A DNA stretch of 64,000 nucleotides, from NCBI RefSeq assembly GCF_003351345.1, contig NZ_QQTO01000035.1, forward strand, positions 78,096 to 142,095, in the 5' to 3' direction. The translations under genes were made by a program, and so were the position numbers. Below, one piece after another: positions 8,443-17,172 of the stretch. The notes under the pieces are model-generated. The model did no database searches. It saw only the letters and a program-made list of their open reading frames with translations, and was not told where the DNA came from. Each line of letters opens with the position of its first letter. Position 1 is the first letter of the stretch. The DNA is from Allobosea caraganae (GTDB lineage: Bacteria > Pseudomonadota > Alphaproteobacteria > Rhizobiales > Beijerinckiaceae).

Positions 8443-8550
8443 AGAGCATCGGACCGAAAAGTGGAATCCGGTTTTCGGAAAGATCCGATGCAATAACAAA
8501 GGTCTAGATCGCCACTCTGCGTCCGATAGGACGCACGGCAATCTAGATCG
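8443..8550 (+). repeat. Composite hairpin repeat, family A (GCATCGG clamp) copy 1
   Basis: First module: GCATCGGA / TCCGATGC arms around the core CCGAAAAGTGG..CCGGTTTTCGG. Second module: TCTAGATCGCC / GGCAATCTAGA arms around an inner stem GCGTCC-GAT-AGGACGC. The right arm supplies the TAG stop (8543-8545) of the minus-strand histidine kinase. A second copy lies at 38190-38290. The rest of the 286-base gap 8257-8542 holds no gene. Confidence 0.8.
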
Positions 8551-9712
8551 GCATCTTGAAGACGAAGCTCGTCACTCCGTCCACTGAGGAGACATCGAGC
8601 GTGCCCGCGTGAGCTTTGGCGATCTCGGAAGAGATGTAGAGCCCGAGGCCCAGCCCGGCATGGTCCGGCTTGGCCGAGGCGCGCACGAACGGCTTGAACA
8701 GCTCGGAGGCGACTTCCGGCGGGATGGGCGGTCCCGCGTTCGAGACTTCGAGCACGAAAGTGCCGGGCAATGTCTCCGCACGCACCCGCACCGGTGTCGC
8801 CGCATCGCCATGCATCAAGGCATTGCCGAGGAGATTGGACAGGAGCTGGCCAATCCGCCCGATATCGCATCGCACCCGCCCGGAGACTTGCAGGTCGGCT
8901 TCGATCGACCGTTCCGGATGTGCCGAGCGCAGCTCCTCGACGACCTGCCGTAGCGCCGGCGTCAGCTCTTCGGTTGCCGTTCGCTCGACGATCAGCCCGC
9001 CGCCCATCCGGCCGCGCGCGAGGTCGAGCACGTCGTTGATCAGGGCCGACATGCGCCAGGCCGATTTCTGCATCAGCTCGAGGATGGACCTTGCCTTGTC
9101 GTTGACCCCGGTGCGGATGGCGAGGCGCGCTCCGGCCTCGATCGAGGCCAGCGGGTTGCGCAGATCGTGCCCGAGCACGGCGATGAACTGCTCCCGCAAC
9201 TCGGCCGTGTGGCGCTCGCTCGCAAGGCTGACCTCGCTGGCCGATATCCTCCGATGGGCATCGAGATGAAACGCGATGAGTTCCGCGAACAGCTTGAACA
9301 TGCCGATCGTCGCCGGGGTGTTCAGCTTGTGCGGCGTCGGATCGATGGCGCAGAGCGTCCCGAAAAAGCTGCCATCCGCCAGCACGATCGGCATCGAGAT
9401 ATAGCTTTGGAAGCCGTATCGCGCGGGGGTGTGGTGTTGGCAGAAGGTCGGATCGGCGGCGACGTTGTCGATGATCACCGCCTGGCGGCTGTCGCGGATC
9501 TCGTTGCAGATCGTGGTCTCGATCTGCAGCTCGCCGCCGGGCTCGAGCCCGAACGCAATCTCGTCGCGCACGCCGCAGGCGACCCAGCGGTCCTCGGTGA
9601 CCCGCGCCACCGCCGCAAAGCCCATGCCCGTCGTGCGGCAGACGACCTCGAGTATGGTTGGAACGGCGTCGATCCGGGCAATGGCCGCAATATCGGCTGG
9701 GAGATCGGTCAT
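8543..9712 (-). CDS. GAF-domain sensor histidine kinase
   Basis: Cytoplasmic two-component kinase of 389 residues with no membrane segment. Residues about 15-150 form a GAF domain that may bind a small ligand or chromophore. The H-box is VLGHDLRNPLAS with the phosphorylatable His at 182. The ATPase domain follows with the N-box LLSNLLGNALMHG near residue 285 and the G-box HAGLGLGLYISS. The HDLRNPL and LGLGLYI pattern resembles soluble kinases that read light or redox signals through GAF. There is no adjacent response regulator, so its partner is unknown. The end of the gene runs into a repeat that provides the stop codon. Confidence 0.9.
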   Translation of the reverse strand: MTDLPADIAAIARIDAVPTILEVVCRTTGMGFAAVARVTEDRWVACGVRDEIAFGLEPGGELQIETTICNEIRDSRQAVIIDNVAADPTFCQHHTPARYGFQSYISMPIVLADGSFFGTLCAIDPTPHKLNTPATIGMFKLFAELIAFHLDAHRRISASEVSLASERHTAELREQFIAVLGHDLRNPLASIEAGARLAIRTGVNDKARSILELMQKSAWRMSALINDVLDLARGRMGGGLIVERTATEELTPALRQVVEELRSAHPERSIEADLQVSGRVRCDIGRIGQLLSNLLGNALMHGDAATPVRVRAETLPGTFVLEVSNAGPPIPPEVASELFKPFVRASAKPDHAGLGLGLYISSEIAKAHAGTLDVSSVDGVTSFVFKMPI

Positions 9713-9890
9713 TCACGGCTCCGGCCCGCTCGCTGGGAGCCTCCAGCAACGTCACATTTTCTAGCCGCCGTCGTTGTCAAAAGCTAGGTTGGGCCGCGTA
9801 ATGGTGCGCGTCCCTTCTCTCGGCTAAGAGGAGCGACGCGCGGAGGCAGACGCTGCGCGCCCGATTCTCGCTGCAACGAAGTGACGCTCC

Positions 9891-10841
9891 ATGCCCGAAT
9901 TCCAGGCTATCTCCGAAGTCGTCATCCCCGAACTACCGAACTACTACCGCGGCAAGGTCCGGGAGAACTACGACCTGCCGGGCGGGCGCCGCATCCTGAT
10001 CTCGACCGACCGGCTCAGCGCCTTCGACCGCGCCATTGCCTGCATCCCGCTGAAGGGCCAGGTGCTGACGCAGACCGCCCGGTTCTGGTTCGAGCACACG
10101 GCCGACATCTGCCCGAACCACGTGCTCGAATACCCTGATCCGAATGTCGTGGTCGGGCGGCTGCTCACCATCCTGCCGGTCGAGATCGTGGTGCGCGGCT
10201 ATCTCGCCGGCACGACCAGCACCTCAATCCTGACCATGTACAAGAAGGGCGCGCGCGAGATGTACGGCGCCCGCTTCCCCGATGGTCTCCGCGACAACGA
10301 GGCGCTTCCCGAGGCGATCATCACCCCGACCAGCAAGGCCTTCGACGGCGGCCATGACGAGCCGCTGACGGCGTCCGGCATCCTGGCGCAGGGGCTGCTG
10401 ACCAGCGCGCAATGGGAGGCGGTGTCGGGCTATGCGCTCAAGCTCTTCGCCCGCGGCCAAGAGCTGGCGCGCGAGCGGGGCCTCATCCTCGCCGACACCA
10501 AATACGAGTTCGGCACGGATGCGGACGGCAAGATCATCCTCGCGGACGAGATCCACACGCCCGACAGCAGCCGCTACTGGTTCGCCGAAAGCTATCCCGA
10601 GCGCTTCGCCAGGGGCGAGAAGCCCGAGAGCTTCGACAAGGACTTCGTCCGCAACTGGGTCGCGGCGCGCTGCGACCCCTACAAGGAAGACATCCCGGAG
10701 ATACCGGCGGAGCTGATCCGGCAGACCTCGGACGTCTACATCAAGGCCTTCGAGGCCGTCACCGGCGGCACGTTCGAGCCGCCGCCGGCCGGTGAAGATC
10801 CGCAGGAGCGGATCAGGAAGAACCTGGCGCGGTACTTCTGA
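9891..10841 (+). CDS. purC: Phosphoribosylaminoimidazole-succinocarboxamide (SAICAR) synthase
   Basis: Joins CAIR and aspartate with ATP to make SAICAR in purine biosynthesis. The 316-residue protein is of the longer PurC type found in alphaproteobacteria and yeast-like enzymes. Visible family blocks are YRGKVRENYDL with the ATP-binding region near residue 20, STDRLSAFDR, VVRGYLAGT, and LADTKYEFG with the catalytic Asp/Lys region, then DEIHTPDSSRYW. It stands alone, with a 178-base upstream gap that separates it from the divergent histidine kinase and holds no other gene. Confidence 0.97.
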   Translation: MPEFQAISEVVIPELPNYYRGKVRENYDLPGGRRILISTDRLSAFDRAIACIPLKGQVLTQTARFWFEHTADICPNHVLEYPDPNVVVGRLLTILPVEIVVRGYLAGTTSTSILTMYKKGAREMYGARFPDGLRDNEALPEAIITPTSKAFDGGHDEPLTASGILAQGLLTSAQWEAVSGYALKLFARGQELARERGLILADTKYEFGTDADGKIILADEIHTPDSSRYWFAESYPERFARGEKPESFDKDFVRNWVAARCDPYKEDIPEIPAELIRQTSDVYIKAFEAVTGGTFEPPPAGEDPQERIRKNLARYF

Positions 10842-10943
10842 GGTTGCTGCGTCACTTTGCAGGGCCGTTCAACCTCTTGTGAGGGAACGCTCGGCCGGTC
10901 GGCGTGTTACTCTCCCGCTAGTTGTCTTGAGTGGGAGGCCGCC

Positions 10944-11516
10944 ATGCGCCGCCTGATCGTTCTCGCCGCTTCTCTTCTGCCCCTGTTGACCTTCGCCGCG
11001 ACCGACGCGTCCGCACAACGGCGCTTTGGCGGTGGCGGTGGTTTCCACGCCGGAGGGTTCTATGGCGGCGGCATCCGCGCCGGAGGCTTCGGCTTCGGCA
11101 ACCGGGGCTTCGTCCGTCCGGGATTCGGCGGCTACCGCGGTGGTTTCAGGCCCGGAGGCTTCGGCTATCGCCCCGGCTTCTATCGCGGCGGCTACGGCTA
11201 TCGCGGCGCCTATTTCGGACGACCCGCCTATTACGGGCGCCGTGGCTACTATAATAATTGGGACTGGGGCGCGGCCGGCCTGTTCGCCGGCACGGCGCTG
11301 GCCGCGGGCGCTCCCTATTACGGCTACTACGACGCGCCCTATTACCCCTATTACTACCGCCCGCCGCTCTACGCGGCTCCGGCATCTGCGGAGGCTGGCG
11401 GCTATTGCGCGACGCCGGTGCGCACCTGCGCCCTGATCGACCCGGCGCAGATCGGCACGGGCTGCTCCTGCCGCGTGACACAAGGCCGGGCGCGCGGGAC
11501 GGTGGTCGGGCCGTAG
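10944..11516 (+). CDS. Exported Gly/Tyr/Arg-rich protein of unknown function
   Basis: A 190-residue protein with a signal peptide (RRLIVLAASLLPLLTFAATDASA, cleavage after ASA), then about 80 residues rich in GGF/GGY/RPGF repeats of low complexity, a hydrophobic stretch AAGLFAGTALAAGAPYYGYY, and a C-terminal part with four cysteines (YCATPVRTCALIDP..GCSCRV) that could form disulphides in the periplasm. The start is set by GGGAGG seven bases before ATG 10944. I recognise the pattern from uncharacterised proteins of Rhizobiales but no function. It may be a surface or periplasmic structural protein. Confidence 0.8.
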   Translation: MRRLIVLAASLLPLLTFAATDASAQRRFGGGGGFHAGGFYGGGIRAGGFGFGNRGFVRPGFGGYRGGFRPGGFGYRPGFYRGGYGYRGAYFGRPAYYGRRGYYNNWDWGAAGLFAGTALAAGAPYYGYYDAPYYPYYYRPPLYAAPASAEAGGYCATPVRTCALIDPAQIGTGCSCRVTQGRARGTVVGP

Positions 11517-11534
11517 CGAACGGGTTTGGTGGGC

Positions 11535-12503
11535 TCAGACGCCGTACTGCGTCCGCCACGTCGCCAGATCATCGAGCGAGACGTTGGAGCCGCAGAGCAC
11601 CAGGCCGACGCGCTCGCCCGGCTTGAACATGTCCTTGCGCGAAATCGCCGCCGCGACGACGCAGGCCGCGGCCGGTTCGAGCAGTACGCGGCCGTTCTGC
11701 AGCACCCAGACGATCTCGCGCACGGCGTCGGCATCCGGCACCACGATGATGTCCTCGAGGAATTGGCGCGCCGCCGCCATCGTCCGCTCGGTCGCGAACG
11801 GGGCGCCGAGTGCGCGCGCGATCGAGGTCGGGCGGATCGGCACCGGCTTCCCGGCTTCGAGCGCCTGGGTCATCGTGGTCGCGCCCTCGGTCTCGACGCC
11901 GTGGATGCGCACGGCCGGGTCGAGCCCCTTGAGCGCCGCGCCGACGCCGGCCGCGAAGCCGCCGCCGCCGATCGAGATGAAGACATGGTCGAGCCGGCCG
12001 CTCGCGTCACTGGCGAGTTCGAGCCCGAGCGAGCCATGGCCGGCGATGATCGCCGGGTCGTCGTAGGAATGGACGTTGGTCATGCCCGTGGCGGCGTAGT
12101 CGTCGGCCTTGGCGAAGGCGGCGATGGCGTCTTCGCAGAGCTCGACCTCGCCGCCCATCTGCTTGGTCAGCTCGATGTTGAACGGGGCGACGTTCTTCGG
12201 CATCAGCACCAGCGCCTTGGCGCCCATCGCGGTCGCGACCATCGAGACGGCGATGGCGTGGTTGCCGCCGGAGACGGTAACGATGCCGCGCTTCAACTCG
12301 TCCTCGCTCAGCGACATCAGCTTGTTGAAGCAGCCGCGCACCTTGAACGAGCCGGCAAGCTGCAGGCTCTCGACCTTCACCACCGTCTCGACGCCGAGCC
12401 GGGCCGAGAGGCCGGCGCTGTGGAAGGTCGGCGTGCGCCTGACCTTGCCGGAGATGCGGGCGGCGGCGGCCTGGATATCGGCGAGGGTGACGTCGAAATT
12501 CAT
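11535..12503 (-). CDS. PLP-dependent threonine/serine dehydratase-like enzyme
   Basis: Fold type II pyridoxal-phosphate enzyme of 322 residues. The Schiff-base lysine is in LAGSFKVRGCFNK near residue 60, the PLP substrate loop is SGGNHAIAV, the phosphate-binding glycine loop is GGGGFAAGV near residue 180, and the C-terminal cofactor region is VVLCGSNVSLDD. The size and lack of a regulatory ACT domain point to a catabolic threonine/serine dehydratase or serine racemase (TdcB type) and not to biosynthetic IlvA. Start ATG 12503 follows a purine-rich stretch. It is divergent from argE; the 197-base gap between them holds both promoters. Confidence 0.9.
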   Translation of the reverse strand: MNFDVTLADIQAAAARISGKVRRTPTFHSAGLSARLGVETVVKVESLQLAGSFKVRGCFNKLMSLSEDELKRGIVTVSGGNHAIAVSMVATAMGAKALVLMPKNVAPFNIELTKQMGGEVELCEDAIAAFAKADDYAATGMTNVHSYDDPAIIAGHGSLGLELASDASGRLDHVFISIGGGGFAAGVGAALKGLDPAVRIHGVETEGATTMTQALEAGKPVPIRPTSIARALGAPFATERTMAAARQFLEDIIVVPDADAVREIVWVLQNGRVLLEPAAACVVAAAISRKDMFKPGERVGLVLCGSNVSLDDLATWRTQYGV

Positions 12504-12700
12504 CGGGCTGGGCTTCTCTCTTGCTTCTGACCGGTTTTCTTGGACCGGGCCGAGGCCGGCTGCATGATCGCGCAGCGGCACATCAACGCGCCCAGCGCAG
12601 CCCGGTCAAGCGGCTTGAGGTGATTGACGCTGTCCACGAGTTGCGTAGCGTGCCGGCACGAAACCTGCCTGCAACCCGGCTTTTCTGGAGAACCGACCTC

Positions 12701-13852
12701 GTGAATCTCACCCCCAAGGACATGCTGGCGAAGCTGGTTTCGTTCAACACCGAGTCGCAGCGCAGCAATCTCGACCTGATCCACTGGTGCCGCGACTACC
12801 TCGCCAGCCACGGCGTCGAGAGCACGATCGTGCCGAGCCCGGACGGCATCAAGGCCAATCTCTACGCCACGATCGGCCCCAAACTCCCCGGCGGCGTCGT
12901 GCTCTCCGGCCATACCGACGTGGTGCCTGTGGCGGGCCAGGACTGGACGTCGGACCCCTGGACCCTGACCGAGCGCGACGGCAAGCTCTATGGCCGCGGC
13001 GCCTGCGACATGAAGGGTTTCGACGCCATCGCGCTCGCCCTCGTGCCGGAGATGCTGAAGGCGCCGCTGAAGCGCCCGGTCCATATCGCGCTCTCCTATG
13101 ACGAGGAGGTCGGCTGCTTCGGCGCGCGCGTCATGATCGACGCCATGGTCAAGGCGGGCCTGCAGCCCTCCGCCGTGATCGTCGGCGAGCCCTCGATGAT
13201 GCAGGTCGTCACCGGCCATAAGGGCGGCACCCGCATGAAGACCACCGTGCGCGGCCATGCCGTGCATTCCAGCCGCGTCGATATCGGCGTGCCCGCCGTC
13301 ATGATCGCCGGCCAGCTCATCGCCTGGCACAGCGAGGTGATGGAGGAGAACAAGGCCCGCACGCCGAACGATAACGGCTTCGAGCCGCCCTACACGACCT
13401 TGCATGTCGGCGTCGTCCAGGGTGGCACGGCGGTCAACATCACCGCCGAGCATTGCTCGTTCAGCCATGAGGTCCGCGTGATTCCCGGCGACAAGGACGC
13501 GGCCTATGTCGAGCGCTACCGCGCCCGCATCGCCGAGCTCGACGCCAAGATGAAGGCGATTGCCCCGGAAACAGGCATTACCATGGAGATCACCTCCTTC
13601 ACGCCGCCGCTCGGCCCGGAGGCGCAGGGCGAGGCCGAGGCGCTCTCGCGCCGCCTGACCGGCGACAATGGCAGCCATGTCGTGGCCTACGGCACCGAGG
13701 GCGGCCTGTTCCAGGCGGCCGGCTGGTCGACCGTGGTCTGCGGCCCCGGCGACATCGCCCAGGCGCACCAGCCCGACGAGTTCATCACCATCGAGCAGCT
13801 CGACGCTGGCACGAAATTTGTTCGTGGCGTGATTGCCGAACTGTCACGCTGA
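12701..13852 (+). CDS. argE: Acetylornithine deacetylase
   Basis: M20 family zinc deacetylase converting N-acetylornithine to ornithine in arginine biosynthesis. Metal ligands appear in LSGHTDVVP near residue 70, YGRGACDMKGFDA and DEEVGCFGA, the order expected for ArgE, and the C-terminal ligand His is in DIAQAHQPDEF. The GTG at 12701 is preferred: CTGGAG lies ten bases upstream and the family sequence begins with NLTPKDMLAKLVSFNTES; ATG 12722 is an alternative. The 383-residue length is normal. The gene stands alone, followed by a repeat. Confidence 0.93.
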   Translation: MNLTPKDMLAKLVSFNTESQRSNLDLIHWCRDYLASHGVESTIVPSPDGIKANLYATIGPKLPGGVVLSGHTDVVPVAGQDWTSDPWTLTERDGKLYGRGACDMKGFDAIALALVPEMLKAPLKRPVHIALSYDEEVGCFGARVMIDAMVKAGLQPSAVIVGEPSMMQVVTGHKGGTRMKTTVRGHAVHSSRVDIGVPAVMIAGQLIAWHSEVMEENKARTPNDNGFEPPYTTLHVGVVQGGTAVNITAEHCSFSHEVRVIPGDKDAAYVERYRARIAELDAKMKAIAPETGITMEITSFTPPLGPEAQGEAEALSRRLTGDNGSHVVAYGTEGGLFQAAGWSTVVCGPGDIAQAHQPDEFITIEQLDAGTKFVRGVIAELSR

Positions 13853-13875
13853 TCCTGTATCGGCCGGTCGCCAGG

Positions 13876-13943
13876 GCATGATGCCGAACCGAAGGTCCGC
13901 ACTAGCGAATAGCGGGAACCGGTTTTCGGACCACGTCATGCTC
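13876..13943 (+). repeat. Hairpin repeat, family A (GCATGATGCCG clamp) copy 1
   Basis: Palindromic unit with ATGATGCCGAACCGAAGG on the left and GGTTTTCGGACCACGTCAT on the right and an inner GTCCGC..GCGGGAACC. It shares the GCGGGAACCGGTTTTCGG core with the copy at 31640-31712. The surrounding gap 13853-14193 holds no gene; its 3' part carries the promoter region of the downstream binding-protein gene, in which I could not identify clear -35 and -10 boxes. Confidence 0.75.
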
Positions 13944-14193
13944 CAGCTCTATGGCCGGCCGAACGGGGCCGTCTGGCAACGGCATGCGACACTTGCGTGA
14001 AGCTGTTCGCATGATCGTGTGCACTACAACTTGCGCCCGCAAGAAAGTTCAATCTGGAACAAAATAAGGCGCGCAGGCTGGACGTATACCAGAAAAGCGT
14101 CATTAATCTGCCGCCTTGACCCGGGGCCAACGCACGCCCTGGTCGACCGCTCCCGGGAGGAGTGGGTGTAGAACCGATTGGGAGCATTCCATC

Positions 14194-15780
14194 ATGTCAT
14201 TCAGGTCGACCTGCCTTGCCGCCGCGGCGGTTTTGGCTCTCATGTGCGGGGCTGCACAGGCGCAGACCCTGCGCTATGCCAACCAGGGCGAGCTCAAGTC
14301 GCTCGACCCCTATACCGTCAATGAAACCACCACCAACGCCCATCTCGGCCACCCCTACGAGGGCCTGACGGCGCGCGGCAAGGATCTCAAGATCGAGCCC
14401 GCCCTCGCCGAGAAGTGGGAGATCTCGCCGGACGGCCTGAAATGGCGCCTGTACCTGCGCAAGGGCGTCAAGTTCCAGGGCGGCGAGGACTTCACCGCCG
14501 ACGACGTGATCTTCTCGTCCGAGCGCGTCCGCGCTCCCGGCTCGAACTTCACCACGCGCGTTCCGACCGACTCCAAGTTCGTCAAGGTCGACGACTACAC
14601 GGTCGACGTCATCCTGACCTCGCCGAACCCGATCCTGAACGCCCAGTGGGACACCTGGTATATCATGTCGAAGAAGTGGGCGGAGGCGAACAACGCCGTC
14701 GCCCCGACGCCTGCCGCCGCGACGACGCCGAGCTTCGCCTCGCTCAACGCCAACGGCACCGGCCCGTTCAAGATCGAGAGCCACCAGCCAGGCGTGAAGA
14801 CCGTCTTCAAGCGCAACGAGAACTACTGGAAGCCGATCGAGAGCAACCTCAAGGAGATCATCTTCACGCCGATCTCCTCCGACGCGACGCGTGTTGCAGC
14901 CCTGCTCTCCGGCGAGGTCGACGTCATCGAGCCGGTTCCGGTGCAGGACATCCAGCGCGTCAACGCCTCGGGCAACGCCCAGGTCCTGACCGGTCCCGAA
15001 CTGCGCACCATCTACCTCGGCATGGACCAGATCCGCGACGAGCTGCTCGAATCGAACGTCAAGGGCAAGAACCCCTTCAAGGACATCCGCGTCCGCCAAG
15101 CCTTCTACCAGGCGATCGACATCGAGACGATCAAGTCCCGCGTCATGCGCGGCCTCTCGACGCCGTCGGCGCTGATGATCGCGCCGGAGCTCTTCTCGCA
15201 TGCCGGCTTCACCCGGCCGAAGTTCGACGTCGAGGCCTCCAAGAAGCTCCTCGCCGAGGCCGGCTATCCGAGCGGCTTCGAGGTCGGCATGGACTGCCCG
15301 AACGACCGCTACGTCAATGACGGCCAGATCTGCCAGGCCATCGTCGGCATGCTCGCGCGCGTCGGCGTCAAGATCAACCTGAACGCCCAGCCCAAGGGCC
15401 AGTACTTCGCCAAGGTGCTGAAGTCCGGCGGCTACAAGACCTCGTTCTTCCTGCTCGGCTGGACGCCCGGCACCTTCGACAGCCATAACGTCCTCAACGA
15501 CATCATCGGCTGCCGCGACAACCCGAACTCCTCGCGCGGCGAGACCAACCTCGGCGGCTACTGCAGCAAGGCGGTGGACGCGCTGACCGACAAGATCCTG
15601 GTCGAGTCCGACACCGCCAAGCGCAACGAGATGATCAAGGAAGCGTACAAGATCTCGACCGACGAGATCGGCTACATCCCGCTGCACCAGCAGGCTTTGG
15701 CCTGGGGTGTGTCGAAGAAGGTCAAGCTGGCCCAGCGCGCCGACAACTCGGTGCTGTTCTACTACGCCACCAAGGAGTGA
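14194..15780 (+). CDS. ABC transporter substrate-binding protein, family 5 (cassette 1)
   Basis: Periplasmic peptide-type binding protein of 528 residues. Signal peptide MSFRSTCLAAAAVLALMCGAAQAQ with cleavage after AQA. The SBP_bac_5 pattern is clear: LRYANQGELKSLDPYTVNE at the start, LRKGVKFQGGEDFTADDVIF near residue 90, NANGTGPFKIESHQPG, and the closing DEIGYIPLHQQALAWGV. The start ATG 14194 follows TTGGGAGC. It is the first gene of a cluster with two complete binding-protein/permease cassettes. The ligand is unknown; family members bind di- or oligopeptides, opines, glutathione or sugars. Confidence 0.94.
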   Translation: MSFRSTCLAAAAVLALMCGAAQAQTLRYANQGELKSLDPYTVNETTTNAHLGHPYEGLTARGKDLKIEPALAEKWEISPDGLKWRLYLRKGVKFQGGEDFTADDVIFSSERVRAPGSNFTTRVPTDSKFVKVDDYTVDVILTSPNPILNAQWDTWYIMSKKWAEANNAVAPTPAAATTPSFASLNANGTGPFKIESHQPGVKTVFKRNENYWKPIESNLKEIIFTPISSDATRVAALLSGEVDVIEPVPVQDIQRVNASGNAQVLTGPELRTIYLGMDQIRDELLESNVKGKNPFKDIRVRQAFYQAIDIETIKSRVMRGLSTPSALMIAPELFSHAGFTRPKFDVEASKKLLAEAGYPSGFEVGMDCPNDRYVNDGQICQAIVGMLARVGVKINLNAQPKGQYFAKVLKSGGYKTSFFLLGWTPGTFDSHNVLNDIIGCRDNPNSSRGETNLGGYCSKAVDALTDKILVESDTAKRNEMIKEAYKISTDEIGYIPLHQQALAWGVSKKVKLAQRADNSVLFYYATKE

Positions 15781-15785
15781 TGTGA

Positions 15786-15814
15786 GGGAGGCGCGGGGCA
15801 AGCCCGCGCCTCCC
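15786..15814 (+). terminator. Strong hairpin between binding-protein gene 1 and its permease genes
   Basis: A perfect 12-base-pair stem (GGGAGGCGCGGG / CCCGCGCCTCCC) closes a GCAAG loop six bases after the stop. It is followed by TTCGTCC, not a T run. In binding-protein operons such hairpins usually stabilise the upstream message and lower read-through, keeping binding protein in excess of permease. That role is inferred here. Confidence 0.7.
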
Positions 15815-15949
15815 TTCGTCCACGACTGCCCGGCCTTCATCCTCCGCGACGTCGCTCCTGACGGGCTGACGTTTCGGCATGAGGGCTGAAGTCATTGTTC
15901 CGAAGTTGCTGCCGGCGACCGCCCGGCTTTTATCGAACACAAGGCGGCC

Positions 15950-16930
15950 ATGCTCGCTTTCATCCTGCGTCGGCTCTTCCAGTCGCTCCTCGTCATGCTG
16001 GCGGTGGCGCTCATCGCCTTCACGATGTTCCGCTTCGTCGGCGATCCGGTGAACCAGCTCGTCAGCCTCGACACGCCGGCAGCGCAAGTCGCCGAGATCA
16101 GGCGCTCGCTCGGCCTCGACGATCCGGTCGTGGTCCAGTTCCTCCGCTACATCTACAACGCCGCCCGGCTCGAATTCGGCGTCTCCTACCAGTTCCGCCT
16201 GCCGGTGATCTCGCTGCTCGGCGAGCGGGCTCCCGCGACGCTCGAGCTCGCCTTCATGTCGGCCCTGTTCTCGCTTGCGGTCGGCATCCCGATGGGCGTC
16301 TACACGGCTTTGCGCCGCGATAGCTGGCTCGCCAAGATATTCCAGGCCGTGTCGCTGGTCGGCATCAGCCTGCCGACCTTCCTGATCGGCATCCTGCTGA
16401 TCTACCTGTTCTCGGTCACGCTCGGTTGGCTGCCCTCGTTCGGGCGCGGCGACGTCGTCAAGATCGGCTCGTGGTGGACGACCGGGCTGCTCACCGGCTC
16501 GGGCTGGAAGGCGCTGATCCTGCCCTCGATCACGCTCGGCCTGTTCCAGATGACGCTGATCATGCGCCTCGTCCGGGCCGAGATGCTCGAGGTGCTGCGC
16601 ACCGACTACATCAAGTTCGCCCGCGCCCGCGGCCTCAAGACCCGCGCCGTCCATTTCGGCCACGCGCTGAAGAACACGCTCGTGCCGGTCATCACCATCG
16701 CCGGCCTGCAGCTCGGCTCGATCATCGCCTTCGCCATCATCACCGAGACGGTGTTCCAGTGGCCGGGCATGGGCCTGCTCTTCCTGAAGGCGGTGCAGCA
16801 GATCGATATCCCGATCATGGCCGCCTACCTGATGCTGATCTCGTTCCTGTTCGTCAGCATCAACCTGATCGTCGACCTGCTCTACGCCGCCGTCGATCCG
16901 CGCCTGCGCGCGACCATCGGCGCCCATTGA
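15950..16930 (+). CDS. ABC transporter permease, DppB type (cassette 1)
   Basis: Inner-membrane subunit of the importer, 326 residues. The N-terminal membrane segment LLVMLAVALIAFTMFRFVGDPV is the family hallmark, followed by the GLDDPVVVQFLRY block and five more membrane segments. The EAA loop is EVLRTDYIKFARARGLKTRAVHFGHALKN, and ETVFQWPGMGLLFLKAV near the C-terminus is typical of DppB. AAGGCGG precedes the ATG. It is highly similar to the cassette 2 permease at 19920-20897, so the cassettes are tandem duplicates. Confidence 0.95.
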   Translation: MLAFILRRLFQSLLVMLAVALIAFTMFRFVGDPVNQLVSLDTPAAQVAEIRRSLGLDDPVVVQFLRYIYNAARLEFGVSYQFRLPVISLLGERAPATLELAFMSALFSLAVGIPMGVYTALRRDSWLAKIFQAVSLVGISLPTFLIGILLIYLFSVTLGWLPSFGRGDVVKIGSWWTTGLLTGSGWKALILPSITLGLFQMTLIMRLVRAEMLEVLRTDYIKFARARGLKTRAVHFGHALKNTLVPVITIAGLQLGSIIAFAIITETVFQWPGMGLLFLKAVQQIDIPIMAAYLMLISFLFVSINLIVDLLYAAVDPRLRATIGAH

Positions 16931-16941
16931 GAAGGCGAGCC

Positions 16942-17172
16942 ATGAGCACTCTCGATATCTCCCCTGGACGGCGGTTCCCTGCTCCTTCCCCCCGCTTGCG
17001 GTGGGGAAGGTTGGGATGGGGGGACGGAAAGCAGGAACTCTATCCTCTCTCGTCGCACCCGGCGGCGCTGCCCCCCACCCAAACCCTCCCCACCGCAAGC
17101 GGGGGGAGGGCTTCCGCCCGGCGCCCGGACCATGCGCCGCGCTTCCTGGTTTCTTGTGGTGGAACGCCATGA
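16942..17172 (+). other. Repeat-derived leader ORF between permease genes of cassette 1
   Basis: A 76-codon frame starts at ATG 16942, preceded by GAAGGCGAG, and ends in a TGA that overlaps the ATG (17169) of the DppC-type permease as ATGA. The first codons (MSTLDIS) look like a former gene start; the rest is a family C repeat without an in-frame stop. GCCATGA occurs at 16939-16945 and again at 17166-17172. Probably not a functional protein. In the duplicate cassette the two permease genes are seven bases apart, with no insert. Confidence 0.5.
16984..17110 (+). repeat. Inverted-repeat element, family C copy 2
   Basis: The left arm CCCCGCTTGCGGTGGGGAAG is matched by CTCCCCACCGCAAGCGGGG on the right, with about 50 non-repeated bases in the middle. 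It belongs to the same family as the element at 1772-1901 and likewise sits between two ABC transporter genes at a gene start. Confidence 0.85.

Noticed and set aside
14116..14193. Extended N-terminus of binding protein 1
   Set aside because: The signal peptide starts at ATG 14194, and the extra 26 residues would block export.
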